From Nitrosomonas cryotolerans ATCC 49181 (GTDB taxonomy: Bacteria; Pseudomonadota; Gammaproteobacteria; Burkholderiales; Nitrosomonadaceae), in the NCBI RefSeq assembly GCF_900143275.1, contig NZ_FSRO01000001.1, positions 2,622,116 through 2,686,115 of the forward strand: a stretch of 64,000 bases of DNA, read 5' to 3'. The notes under the pieces were generated by a model. That model worked only from the letters and a program-made list of their open reading frames with translations. It had not been told where the DNA came from and made no database searches. Below, piece after piece: positions 47,178 to 56,548 of this stretch. The translations under genes were made by a program, and so were the position numbers. How positions within the stretch are numbered: position 1 is the stretch's first letter; each line of letters opens with the position of its first letter.

Positions 47178-47884
47178 AATTTCTATCATCTGTTATTTTA
47201 TTGTGGGGATTTTGTTTTCCTGCCATTGCTGTAGACTTACCTTCTCGTGTAGAAATCAGCTACTTGATCAAAACTGACATCGGCCACGGCGAATTAAATG
47301 AAACGCTAGAAATCGAGCAAGAAAGCGGTACATATAATTATCGCATCAGCAGTGAAGCACGCCCCAGCGGAATACTTAAATTAATCAAGCCCGGTAGTAT
47401 CGTACGCGATAGTAAAGGCGTTATCACCAAGATGGGCTTGCAACCCCATCGATTCTCCGATCAACGAAATGAAAAGCTACCGAGCATTGCCATTTTTGAT
47501 TGGACAAATAGTTTATTAACGTTGCAGCGTAAGGGTAAAGAAGATCAAGCGCCTTTACCGAGCGGAACACAAGATCGGTTAAGCCTATCCTATAATTTTA
47601 TGTTCTCTCCACTCACCAAAAATTATATTGATACGCATGAAACTGACGGACGGAGCCTGACATCAGCTCGCTATACTGTAGACAAAGAAATACTGAAAAC
47701 ACCACTGGGTGAGCTTGAGACAATCGTACTGACAAAACAACTAGAAAAGGATAATCAACTAGACCGCAAGATCTGGCTGGCAACTGATTATCACATGTTA
47801 CCCGTGCGTATTATTGCGACTGAAAAGAATGGATTCGAATTCGAACAGATAGTGACCAAAATTAGTTATCCATGCGATTATTAA
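47174..47884 (+). CDS. Exported DUF3108-family protein
   Basis: The 236-residue protein has a signal peptide (about 1-19, cleavage after AIA) and a DUF3108 domain: RVEISYLIKTDIGHGELNETLEIEQESGTYNYRI, a Ser/Arg-rich strand region and YTVDKEILKTPLGELETIVLTKQ, then KIWLATDYHMLPVRI. These domains have a lipocalin-like beta architecture and no known ligand. It is coupled to purN by a 4-bp overlap, although no shared pathway is known. Confidence 0.8.
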   Translation: MKFLSSVILLWGFCFPAIAVDLPSRVEISYLIKTDIGHGELNETLEIEQESGTYNYRISSEARPSGILKLIKPGSIVRDSKGVITKMGLQPHRFSDQRNEKLPSIAIFDWTNSLLTLQRKGKEDQAPLPSGTQDRLSLSYNFMFSPLTKNYIDTHETDGRSLTSARYTVDKEILKTPLGELETIVLTKQLEKDNQLDRKIWLATDYHMLPVRIIATEKNGFEFEQIVTKISYPCDY

Positions 47885-47924
47885 TCGCTTTAAACCAACC
47901 ATTCAACAAGGCACCTTAAAATAA

Positions 47925-49178
47925 ATGCGCTTCGTTCCTGCTCATCTGGATATAGCAGCTACTGCTATACGTGCCGTCCTCCCTTTAGAATACCCTGCCG
48001 ACGCGATATTACGCCGTTTTTTCCGCGAAAATCCTACACTTGGCAGTAATGATCGGGCTTTTGTTGCTGAAGCTGTATTCGGTATACTAAGACACCGGTT
48101 TTTTCTTGAACAAATTGTCAACCTCGCGACACCTCGTTCGCTGCTCTTGGCTTATTTAATCAAATTCCAGGGAATAAATTTACGAGAATTAACCGCATGT
48201 ATCAGCAGAACTGAAGAAAAATGGCTGGCAGAAATCAAAGCAATTACACTAGAATCACAATCACTCGCTATTCAGGCAGAATTCCCAGAATGGCTAATGG
48301 AAAAATTAACCCATTTTATGCCCGATACCGATATTCTGGATTTAGGACATTCATTACAGCAACCGGCGCCGCTGGATTTGCGGGTAAACACATTGCTTAC
48401 AAAACGCAATGAGGTGCTTGAAGCATTAACTCAGGAGGGTATCCAAGCGCAAATTACGCCCTATTCCCCTAGTGGTATACGTATCGTTGGCAGACCTGCT
48501 ATTAACCGACATCCGTTATTCCAGTCCGGCAAAATAGAAGTACAAGACGAAGGCAGCCAATTGCTCGGATATTTACTGGCACCGAAGCGAGGTGAAATGG
48601 TTGTTGACTTCTGTGCGGGCTCTGGTGGAAAGGCATTGTTGCTAGGCATGCTGATGAATTCAAAAGGACGCGTCTATGCTTTTGATGTTTCTGAAAAAAG
48701 ATTACACAATCTAAAACCGAGACTTAAACGTTCTACTCTATCTAATTTACATCCCCAGCTGATTTCTCATGAAAATGATATCAAGGTAAAGCGCCTTGCG
48801 GGAAAAATAGATCGAGTACTGGTAGATGCCCCCTGTAGCGGCCTGGGAACATTACGTCGCAACCCAGATTTAAAATGGCGTCAATCACCCAAAAGCATCG
48901 AGGAAATCAAGAAAAAGCAAATGGCCATTCTAGCCGCCGCAGGCAACCTGCTCAAACCTGGCGGTAGACTGGTTTACGCAACCTGCAGTTTTCTGCCAGA
49001 AGAAAATCAGGAAATTATTGAATCCTTTTTGATTCAATATCCTAAATTTACTCTACTGAACTGTACCGACTTATTATCACAACAGAATATCCCGCTTGAT
49101 ACCGGAGAATTACTACAGTTATCGCCCGCTTTACACCATACAGATGGCTTTTTTGCTGCTGCCATGACATTTACATAA
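47925..49178 (+). CDS. RsmB/NOP-family RNA m5C methyltransferase
   Basis: The 417-residue protein has an N-terminal NusB-like helical region (about 1-130, including SNDRAFVAEAVFGILRHRFFL) and a C-terminal AdoMet-dependent Rossmann domain. The substrate-recognition stretch DLRVNTLLTKRNEVLEAL is typical. The catalytic cysteines are in DAPCSGLGTLRRNPDLKW (PCSG) and ATCSFLPEEN, and the AdoMet motif is VDFCAGSGGKALLL. It methylates cytosine C5 in rRNA; the exact site is not assigned (RsmB-like, possibly a paralogue). Same strand as DUF3108, with a 40-bp gap. Confidence 0.88.
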   Translation: MRFVPAHLDIAATAIRAVLPLEYPADAILRRFFRENPTLGSNDRAFVAEAVFGILRHRFFLEQIVNLATPRSLLLAYLIKFQGINLRELTACISRTEEKWLAEIKAITLESQSLAIQAEFPEWLMEKLTHFMPDTDILDLGHSLQQPAPLDLRVNTLLTKRNEVLEALTQEGIQAQITPYSPSGIRIVGRPAINRHPLFQSGKIEVQDEGSQLLGYLLAPKRGEMVVDFCAGSGGKALLLGMLMNSKGRVYAFDVSEKRLHNLKPRLKRSTLSNLHPQLISHENDIKVKRLAGKIDRVLVDAPCSGLGTLRRNPDLKWRQSPKSIEEIKKKQMAILAAAGNLLKPGGRLVYATCSFLPEENQEIIESFLIQYPKFTLLNCTDLLSQQNIPLDTGELLQLSPALHHTDGFFAAAMTFT

Positions 49179-49220
49179 AGCCTTCCCTTACCTGGAATAA
49201 CTAGCATCATGGCGATTATC

Positions 49221-51875
49221 CTAATTATGGGCGGCCGTTCTCTGGTCTAATGATTGCAACAGTGCTGGCAAAATAATCAGAACACAAATCAGCGTTAATA
49301 TGATGCCTGCAACTAATAACAATCCCATACTTGCGGTCCCCTGATGTGGAGAAAATATTAAGCTCCCGAAGCCAGCCAAGGTTGTCAGTGTACTATAAAA
49401 GATCGCACGGACAGTGCTCGTGTTCATCAGATTTTCATTAGCCACTAATGCATGACGGCTTCTATGTACCATGTGAATGCTACTGTCAATACCAATACCG
49501 AGTAACAATGGTAGGGCAATGATATTAGCAAAATTGAACGGAACATCCAGAAGAATAGTGGCGGCGCTCGTAAACAAAGCTGCAAGCAAAAGTGGAACTA
49601 ATACCAGCAAGGTATTGGTCATATTCCTGAGTAATATCAGAAGCGCCAATACAACGCCCAGAAACGTTAATGAAAAAGCATATATAAACGCGTCCACCAC
49701 CGCTTCACCCGCTTCCAAACTAATTACCGGCGCCCCCGTAGCCTGCGGAGCAACCTGCTGTACCGCTCGTACAAAACGACGCAATGCATCATTATCATTG
49801 ATATCCTCTACCGGATAGACCGCCATGCGATAGGTACCCGTCTGGCTCTGCCAATGTCTCTTCAACGAAGCAGGCAATTCTTGTTGTGTAAAAGGTTGAG
49901 CTTCAAATGCAGCCTGCAAACGTTCAAGTGAGGCAGGCAACAGACTTAGCAGATCGCTGCTTATAGCGCGAAGTAATGATTCCTGCTCGCCCTTCTCACT
50001 AGCGGCTACATTTAAACGTGCCAATAACGCAGTTAAAGATGCACTCAATGCGCGCGCAGGTTTAGAAGTAGAATGATCAGGTTGCTCAGCAATGAACTGG
50101 TCCAATGTTGTTCGTAAAGCTTCTAGCGTCTCACGTTGTTGTAAGAGCGACTGCCCATCCTTTTTTATTGACGCAGGAAATGTAATTGGTCCCAGTGTAA
50201 GCGCCATCTCATTAATGAGCATCAATTTATCTTCTTGCTTTGTCGGTACCAGATCAAAAATAGTAACAACCTTATCTACCTCGGGAAGATAGGAAAGACG
50301 CTGCACAATGTCTTTCATTACCCGGCGATCTTCCGCCAACAAAATAATATGCCAAGGCGAATCCTCTACCTCCGCAAGCAACTCTTGAAAAGTTTGTACT
50401 GATTCCGCAGCAGGATCATTCAAATTCAGTAAGTTATAGTCAAATCTGATCTGAGGCAATACGATGACAGATACAAGCAGAGCAAATACTGTAACAATAA
50501 ATACCAGCTTGTGCGGCAGTGACGGTAACCTCAATGAGCGGCTCAAAAAACGCACTGAAAAAAATATTTTTTCCGGCCGTATAGGCAAGTAACGTTGCAA
50601 AGCAGGTACAATGGTGAGCGTAACCATTAGACTGATGAGCATTCCGGTGCCAGAGATTAAACCTAATTCGGCAACACCACGATAAGTAGTGGGTATAAAT
50701 GCATAAAAGCCAATCGCAGTAGTAATAGCGCATACCATTAACGCATGCCCTACATCGCCGCTAGCGGCATACAAAGCATCCATAATCGATTGATTATTTT
50801 TTCTAATCTCTTGATATCGCAACAAGAAATGAATAGCATAATCTACACCAAGGCCTATGTATAGTACAGCAAAAGCGATAGAGATCAGGTTCAAATGCCC
50901 AACTGCAACTGTCGCAAAAGCCGCTGTCAGCACTAATCCCAACATGAGACTCAGTAATACGATCAGCACCGCCCCCGCGCTCCTCAACGCCACAAATAAG
51001 ACCACGGCGACCATGACTACCGCTAACAACCCGGCATCCAGCGCACCACGCATCGCACTATTAAGCTCATCATAGGATAACGCCACGTTGCCAGTAATGC
51101 GTAATTGCTCAGCTGGATCGCCACCCAACCCCAGATCGTGTGCAGCGGCGCGGATGGCAGCAATTGGTTCCTCAGCCGCAAATAATTGAGTATAGTCAAG
51201 CTTGGGTTGCACCATCACCAACTCTTGATAGGTCGTTTGCTGCACTTCATCACTAAATAACACCTGCCACGATAATGCCCGTGGTTTACCGGCCAGTTGC
51301 GCATCTAGTGTGGTGTGCATTCCATTCAGGACTGATTCCAATTCTAGCCTGCGACCCGAACGAAGCTCATTGATCGCTTCGGTCAATACAGAAGTAAATG
51401 TTTGAAGCGTAGGATCATCCGCAATACGAGCCACTAGGGGCTGCGCAGCTGCCAGACGGTCGGTAATCCGTTCCAGTTCTGAGATATCCTTATAAAGCAG
51501 GCCATTTCGCTCCAAAAAAGCATCACCACTAAAATAATAAACATCTTGAATATGATTGCTATCTGCTTGCAAGTGCTCTGTTAAACGTTTGGCGGTAGCA
51601 TGAGCCTGTTCAGGAGTGGGGCTATTCAGCGCCAACAGTATCGTATCTTTATACTGGGGAAATGCCGCCTTATAGCGCTCGTGATTCGCACGAAACGGCA
51701 AATCCTCTGAAAGCATATCAGTGGTGTCGGTATGTATTCCCAAATTACGTGATGTGTAGAGAATACTCAGTGCAGCCACGAATAGTGCGATCAATATAAC
51801 CCAGGCCGCATGCCGGTAGGAGAAAGCAGTCCAGCGTGCAAAAATATGGTAGCTACGACTGTGTGAAACTTCCAC
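49221..51875 (-). CDS. hpnN: Hopanoid-associated RND (MMPL) transporter
   Basis: The 884-residue inner-membrane protein has two RND halves, each with one helix, a large periplasmic loop and five further helices. The sterol-sensing-like domain sections include FAVLYIGLGVDYAIHFLLRYQE and LPLLLGIGIDSSIHMVHRSRHALV. HpnN proteins move hopanoids to the outer membrane. The start is GTG at 51875 with an AAGGA site about 10 bp upstream. It is the last gene of hpnH-hpnB-hpnM-hpnN. It converges on the RNA methyltransferase gene, with 42 bp between. Confidence 0.88.
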   Translation of the reverse strand: MEVSHSRSYHIFARWTAFSYRHAAWVILIALFVAALSILYTSRNLGIHTDTTDMLSEDLPFRANHERYKAAFPQYKDTILLALNSPTPEQAHATAKRLTEHLQADSNHIQDVYYFSGDAFLERNGLLYKDISELERITDRLAAAQPLVARIADDPTLQTFTSVLTEAINELRSGRRLELESVLNGMHTTLDAQLAGKPRALSWQVLFSDEVQQTTYQELVMVQPKLDYTQLFAAEEPIAAIRAAAHDLGLGGDPAEQLRITGNVALSYDELNSAMRGALDAGLLAVVMVAVVLFVALRSAGAVLIVLLSLMLGLVLTAAFATVAVGHLNLISIAFAVLYIGLGVDYAIHFLLRYQEIRKNNQSIMDALYAASGDVGHALMVCAITTAIGFYAFIPTTYRGVAELGLISGTGMLISLMVTLTIVPALQRYLPIRPEKIFFSVRFLSRSLRLPSLPHKLVFIVTVFALLVSVIVLPQIRFDYNLLNLNDPAAESVQTFQELLAEVEDSPWHIILLAEDRRVMKDIVQRLSYLPEVDKVVTIFDLVPTKQEDKLMLINEMALTLGPITFPASIKKDGQSLLQQRETLEALRTTLDQFIAEQPDHSTSKPARALSASLTALLARLNVAASEKGEQESLLRAISSDLLSLLPASLERLQAAFEAQPFTQQELPASLKRHWQSQTGTYRMAVYPVEDINDNDALRRFVRAVQQVAPQATGAPVISLEAGEAVVDAFIYAFSLTFLGVVLALLILLRNMTNTLLVLVPLLLAALFTSAATILLDVPFNFANIIALPLLLGIGIDSSIHMVHRSRHALVANENLMNTSTVRAIFYSTLTTLAGFGSLIFSPHQGTASMGLLLVAGIILTLICVLIILPALLQSLDQRTAAHN

Positions 51876-51941
51876 GATTACAAAGTCCTTAAGGAAAAAG
51901 TAGAATAATCAGCTGATTGGCATTTAAATGAAACAATCGTC

Positions 51942-52577
51942 TCACTGATTCTTTTTAGCAAGTACAATCTTTTCCTTGAGCATCTCAACAAGCTCGGAAA
52001 AGCCATCCCGTTGCAGGATTGCACGATATTCAACCCGCTTTAATGCAAGATCACTGACGCCATCAACAATAATATTGACAATACGCCAATACCCTCCTTT
52101 CTCTGCCAGTATATAGTCAAAATTAATGGTTCTATTGTCAGCCGTAATAAACCAGCTACGCACCAGCATATGATCACGTGGCAAGGGACGATGTTCAACG
52201 ATTTTAAACTGCTCTCCACCATAACGATTGAATCGCCCTGCGTAGGTTGCGATACTCAACTGCCTAAAAACATCCGTAATTGTGTTTTTCTGCAGCGCAT
52301 CCAGTTCAGACCAATAAGAATGGCCTAACACAGAATGTATAATAAAATCAATATCATGAGATTGGTTAATTACGGAATCCAAAAAATCAAAGCGTTCCTG
52401 GAAGCTTAAATTATCGCCTTCACGCATAACCTGAAGCAGCGATTCCTGCAGAGTACGTACGGTCTGCTCCGGATCCTTAGATTCTGCACTCACTGCAATT
52501 GAGAAAGGCGCAGCCAGTAGCAGAATCGCTATAATCAGAACATAGCTGACAGACTTAATGATTCGTTTTGCTTTCAT
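51942..52577 (-). CDS. hpnM: HpnM, MlaC-like periplasmic lipid-binding protein
   Basis: The 211-residue protein starts MKAKRIIKSVSYVLII (preferred because it has a GGAAGGA site eight bases before it). It has a signal peptide ending near VSA. The MlaC/Ttg2D domain (about 35-205) includes FLDSVINQSHDIDFIIHSVLGHSYW, DVFRQLSIATYAGRFNRYGGEQF, and WRIVNIIVDGVSDLALKRVEYR. It likely ferries hopanoid or phospholipid to or from the RND partner. It overlaps the glycosyltransferase by 23 bp. Confidence 0.86.
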   Translation of the reverse strand: MKAKRIIKSVSYVLIIAILLLAAPFSIAVSAESKDPEQTVRTLQESLLQVMREGDNLSFQERFDFLDSVINQSHDIDFIIHSVLGHSYWSELDALQKNTITDVFRQLSIATYAGRFNRYGGEQFKIVEHRPLPRDHMLVRSWFITADNRTINFDYILAEKGGYWRIVNIIVDGVSDLALKRVEYRAILQRDGFSELVEMLKEKIVLAKKNQ

Positions 52578-53676
52578 ATCGACGATCCTTCCAACAGGCA
52601 CGTTCGCCACGCCAATAACGTAATGCTGAAGTCCATGTCATCGCCAAGTATAAAGTACCAATAATGGGTAATGTAAAAACCCACAGTAGCGAACGATGAT
52701 AATATTTAAGTACAGGAGTATAAGTAAAAAACATAGCAAGCCAAACAATAATACTGAGGGCAAACATCATCGGATCAAAGAATAATAACAGCGCTAAAGG
52801 CGCGATCCAAAACATACATATCATGATCAGCGTACAAATAACCAGCAACATCCATGAGTAGTTTAACTGAGTATAAGCGGTACGTGCCACCATCTCCCAT
52901 ATCGGTTTTAACGCTTGGTAACCACGGTGACTGCGGGCTGAATGGCTTAATCCAATCCAGGTACACAGTCCTGCACTCTTGATTCTTACTGCCAAAGTAC
53001 AATCATCGATCAGTGCATCATGAAGGCTGACAAAAGCACCCACCGTTCGCAATGCATGCGTTTCAACCAGAATACAGCCACCCGCCGCCGCCGCAACACG
53101 AGACTGCCGTTTATTTGATAGCGCAAAAGGATATAATAATTTAAAGAAAAATATAAAAGCAGGCATCAACAACCGCTCGACAAAATTTTCCATTGGTGGC
53201 TCAGCCATCAAGGACACTAATGCCAACCTTTCTCTCACGGCCTTTTCACGTAATGCTAACACTATTCCTGGTGCCAACTCGATATCCGCATCCAGTAATA
53301 GCGTATAGGTTGTACGAACCCGCTGTAATCCCTGCTCCAGGGCCCATAGTTTACCACTCCAGCCAACAGGCGGCGTCACTCCCGAGATCACCTCTGCACC
53401 ACAAAAATTTGCCTGTTCAGCGGTATCGTCAACAGACTGATCATCAATCACGATAATACGCAGACCTATGCCCTGAGTATTAAGACTATTGAGTGTATGC
53501 TTAATAAAGGAGCCTTCATTGCGTGCCGGAATCAACACGGTAATATCATCCAAAGTTTGATTTATAAGCACCCCTGCTTCTAAATTCTCCCGGGTACTCC
53601 AAGGACGCCATGGAGCCACTACCAAGCCACACCAGCATAAGACACCGAAAGCAAACAGGTAGATTACAGACTCCAT
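52555..53676 (-). CDS. hpnB: HpnB-type glycosyltransferase
   Basis: The 373-residue protein has an N-terminal helix (about 5-22) then a GT2 fold: VLIPARNEGSFIKHTLNSL, the DXD-like LLLDADIELAPGIV near residue 130, and the loop ALIDDCTLAVRI. Three to four C-terminal helices sit about 270-355. In hopanoid clusters HpnB modifies the hopanoid side chain, though its exact substrate is unsettled. It follows hpnH by 59 bp and overlaps hpnM by 23 bp. Confidence 0.85.
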   Translation of the reverse strand: MESVIYLFAFGVLCWCGLVVAPWRPWSTRENLEAGVLINQTLDDITVLIPARNEGSFIKHTLNSLNTQGIGLRIIVIDDQSVDDTAEQANFCGAEVISGVTPPVGWSGKLWALEQGLQRVRTTYTLLLDADIELAPGIVLALREKAVRERLALVSLMAEPPMENFVERLLMPAFIFFFKLLYPFALSNKRQSRVAAAAGGCILVETHALRTVGAFVSLHDALIDDCTLAVRIKSAGLCTWIGLSHSARSHRGYQALKPIWEMVARTAYTQLNYSWMLLVICTLIMICMFWIAPLALLLFFDPMMFALSIIVWLAMFFTYTPVLKYYHRSLLWVFTLPIIGTLYLAMTWTSALRYWRGERACWKDRRYESKTNH

Positions 53677-53735
53677 CGTTCTTTCTTTTCACTATAGTGC
53701 CATATAGCCGCTATTAATAATTTATCCAATTGTTC

Positions 53736-54845
53736 CTATTTAATTTCTGTAACAGGAATATCAGATAGCTTCTTTGCACCACTCTTTTTTCCCACTGCCC
53801 ATCTCGGAATGGGTTCAGCCACCATCTTGCCTGTCGTTCTTGGACCTCTAATAGAGGCAACCAGTGCTTTCCATGGATGTTGTAGCGTATCTTCGACCGC
53901 AGTTGCTTCATAGCCACAGTGAGCCATACATTGCGCACATTTCGGATTATTAGCAGTGCCATACTTTTCCCAGGGCGTATCATCCAAAAGCTCTTGAAAG
54001 CTATTGACATAACCTTCATCTGATAATAGATAACAAGGCTTTTGCCAGCCAAATATATTACGGGTTGGATTCCCCCATGGGGTACATTTATAATCTTGGT
54101 TACCTGCCAGAAAATCAAGATACAGTGCAGAATGATTTAATCTCCACTTTCGTTTTTTGCCAATTTTAAAAATACCGCGGAACAGATTCTTGGTATCCTG
54201 GCTTTTAATAAAAACATCCTGCTGAGGCGCGTGCTCATAACTAAAACCAGGTGCAACAGTTGCACCCTCAACGCCCAACTCCATAGCATAATCCAGAAAC
54301 TCAGCCACATCATCTGGCGTTTCACCCTGAAATAAAGTACAGTTCACTGTGACTCTAAAACCTTTATTCAAGGCTAATTTTATCGCTTCAACTGCCCGAT
54401 CAAAAACACCATCCTGACAAACCGAAGCGTCATGTCGCTCTTTCAAGCCATCAAGATGAACAGATATCGTCAAATAAGGTGATGGCGTATAATCGTTAAT
54501 CTTCTTTTTCAATAAAAGCGCATTGGTGCATAAATAAACATATTTTTTACGTGCAACAATGCCAGCAACAATTTGTGGCATCTCCTTATGTATCAGCGGC
54601 TCTCCTCCCGGAATCGATACCATTGGCGCGCCACATTCGTCAACAGCCTGCATGCATTCTTCATAAGAAAGGCGTCGATCGAGATTTTCCTCCGAATGTG
54701 CAATTTTGCCACAGCCCGCACACGCCAAGTTACAGCGAAACAAAGGTTCTAACATCAACACCAAAGGATACTTCTTAACTCCTTTCAATTTTTGTTTAAT
54801 CAAATAGCTGCCCACAGCTATTTGCTGACGTAAAGGAACTCCCAT
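53736..54845 (-). CDS. hpnH: HpnH, hopanoid radical SAM protein
   Basis: The 369-residue enzyme carries the radical SAM cluster motif CNLACAGC (in LEPLFRCNLACAGCGKIAH, about residues 36-55). GGEP (IPGGEPLIHKEMPQIV) and the C-terminal cysteines CAQCMAHCGYEAT support the assignment to HpnH. HpnH adds the adenosyl group to diploptene, the first step of extended C35 hopanoids. The start is the ATG at 54845, with GGAGG eight bases before it. It leads the hopanoid gene set. Confidence 0.92.
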   Translation of the reverse strand: MGVPLRQQIAVGSYLIKQKLKGVKKYPLVLMLEPLFRCNLACAGCGKIAHSEENLDRRLSYEECMQAVDECGAPMVSIPGGEPLIHKEMPQIVAGIVARKKYVYLCTNALLLKKKINDYTPSPYLTISVHLDGLKERHDASVCQDGVFDRAVEAIKLALNKGFRVTVNCTLFQGETPDDVAEFLDYAMELGVEGATVAPGFSYEHAPQQDVFIKSQDTKNLFRGIFKIGKKRKWRLNHSALYLDFLAGNQDYKCTPWGNPTRNIFGWQKPCYLLSDEGYVNSFQELLDDTPWEKYGTANNPKCAQCMAHCGYEATAVEDTLQHPWKALVASIRGPRTTGKMVAEPIPRWAVGKKSGAKKLSDIPVTEIK

Positions 54846-55683
54846 GAGCAAAACCTCCAAAAGTGCTTCAAAAAAAACCAGTTAGTGATCATACATCATG
54901 ATTGATCGCTCGACTATTTCCCAATTTTAAATACCAACAACATCCGACCGCACCATTCCAACATACGCTATTCAAACTTCAAATCCAATATATAACCACT
55001 GCCCCATACTTCTCAATTATTCTTTTCTATCGGATGAAAATATTGTTCCGGTGACTCATGAGATCAATCACCCAACTTAACCAGGATATCAAGCTTCATT
55101 TAACACAAACAGATTTTATTGAATAGAAAGACATCGCTGCGGGGCATAAATCAATGAGCGAAGCAGACCATAATGGCCGACCATCAATGCTTCCAACCTC
55201 TATTCCCTGATCACAAACATTTTATCTATCGAAGGCTTTTACTATAGAACATGGCCAATTCTATAGCAAATACTTTTAAATCCAGCAATCGCACTGAATA
55301 ATCAATCTGGAGAAATCGTACGCTGCGACCACTCTTTCATCCCACAAAAATGACAAATTAATCTACTCAATTTATATCTGGATAGAATTTAAGACCGTCC
55401 CGCACATACTCTAGATTTTTTCCGATCTACAGCACACACGAAGAGATTTTTGCAAAAGCCCGCGCCAGAAGTTTTAGACTATTGATTATAAATGGTTAAT
55501 TTTTCAACTATTGGGGTTTTGCAAAGGTCTCACGAAATTAAAAGATTAAACAAACTCTAATTACCTTGTGGTTCTTATAGAGAAATTTAAATCTGCATAC
55601 ATCCTATTCTAGCTTGAAAACACCTCTGGCACCATTCAGACGTGCATCACCGTTTTATTTCATGCTAAAGCAGAATAATGATT
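54846..55683. other. Intergenic upstream of hpnH
   Basis: About 840 bp without a convincing gene. It contains a family A miniature element (55443-55531) and presumably the hpn promoter at the left end. A short reverse frame near 55125-55210 reads GHYGLLRSLIYAPQR but is only about 25 codons and unsupported. Confidence 0.5.
55443..55531 (-). mobile_element. Miniature inverted-repeat element, family A, copy 4
   Basis: The 89-bp element begins GAGATTTTTGCAAAAG and ends TTTTGCAAAGGTCTC, in inverse orientation to copy 1. It is flanked by the 5-bp direct repeat ACGAA (55438-55442 and 55532-55536). The family interior CTATTGATTATAAATGG is conserved. Insertion lies between hpnH and the lipoprotein gene terminator. 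Confidence 0.9.
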
Positions 55684-55708
55684 AAAAGAGGGCACATGCG
55701 CACCCTCT
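55684..55708 (-). terminator. Rho-independent terminator of the lipoprotein gene
   Basis: On the reverse strand AGAGGG (55703-55708) pairs with CCCTCT (55687-55692) around a 10-base loop and is followed by TTTT (from 55687 down to 55684). It lies 34 bp past the stop of the gene at 55742-56362, the right place and orientation. Confidence 0.7.
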
Positions 55709-55741
55709 GAGTATATCAAACAAGATTCTCTGAACAGCACA

Positions 55742-56362
55742 CTAGAAATTCACACCCAATGCACGCAACGTTTCCTTGGTTAACTGGCCAACTACAAGAT
55801 TATTTTGTTTTTGAAAGCTAACTATTGCGGCCAGTGTTCTAGGACCATTCAAACCATCAGCCGGTCCTGGATTAAAACCAGTATCAGCAAGCGCTTGCTG
55901 AACATTACGAATAATTTCAGGCGTGGCAGCAACAACTTCAGCCCCATCATTCATTAATGGCTGAGTTTGCATCACATCCATCGCGGGCGATGTTGCAATT
56001 TCCGCCTTTTCCTCCAAGCCTTCACCAAAGTCTATACTTTTATCCGCATTCTCGATCATTGCATCAATAGATTGGCTAGTAATCTCGGGAGGAAAATCAA
56101 GCATATCATCCGTTTTCTCCGAAACGATATCATACATATCGGTAATAACTGACCCATCATCCTCAATACTTCCAATATGTTCCATATCGTCCATACCAGC
56201 AACAGGTTCCATGGCTGTTGCCCCCTTTTCAACGAATTCAGTCACCACCTTCTTATTCCCCGCAATTTCCTCTTCCGGTTTATCGCCACATCCTGATAAC
56301 AGTCCTACTGCTAACAAAAAAGTGGAACCGGTAATTAAGATACTCATTTTATTTTGTTTCAT
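55742..56362 (-). CDS. Lipoprotein with C-terminal peptidoglycan-binding domain
   Basis: The 206-residue protein starts MKQNKMSILITGS (GGAGGG site seven bases upstream). It has a signal peptide with lipobox LLSGC (acylated Cys near residue 25), a long acidic low-complexity region (about 30-145), and a PG_binding_1 domain at the C-terminus (about 150-204: IRNVQQALADTGFNPGPADGLNGPRTLAAIVSFQKQNNL). It is likely an envelope-anchored protein that contacts peptidoglycan. The acidic linker composition is unusual. It is followed by an intrinsic terminator. Confidence 0.85.
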   Translation of the reverse strand: MKQNKMSILITGSTFLLAVGLLSGCGDKPEEEIAGNKKVVTEFVEKGATAMEPVAGMDDMEHIGSIEDDGSVITDMYDIVSEKTDDMLDFPPEITSQSIDAMIENADKSIDFGEGLEEKAEIATSPAMDVMQTQPLMNDGAEVVAATPEIIRNVQQALADTGFNPGPADGLNGPRTLAAIVSFQKQNNLVVGQLTKETLRALGVNF

Positions 56363-56548
56363 AGATACCCTCCATAAGAATGCAAGCAAAGATATTGATC
56401 ATTAAAATCTAAAAACAGACTGCACATTACCCAATGATAAATCGAAACCCTTGTAAAGTTTTATTTAATTAACAATAAAGACTAACTTATAATAAGAGAA
56501 ATTATCACTGTACTACCCCTTTAACAATAACATAATAAATATAAATTA

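Noticed and set aside
55125-55210. Short reverse coding relic upstream of hpnH
   Set aside because: Only about 25 codons are open and no family could be named.
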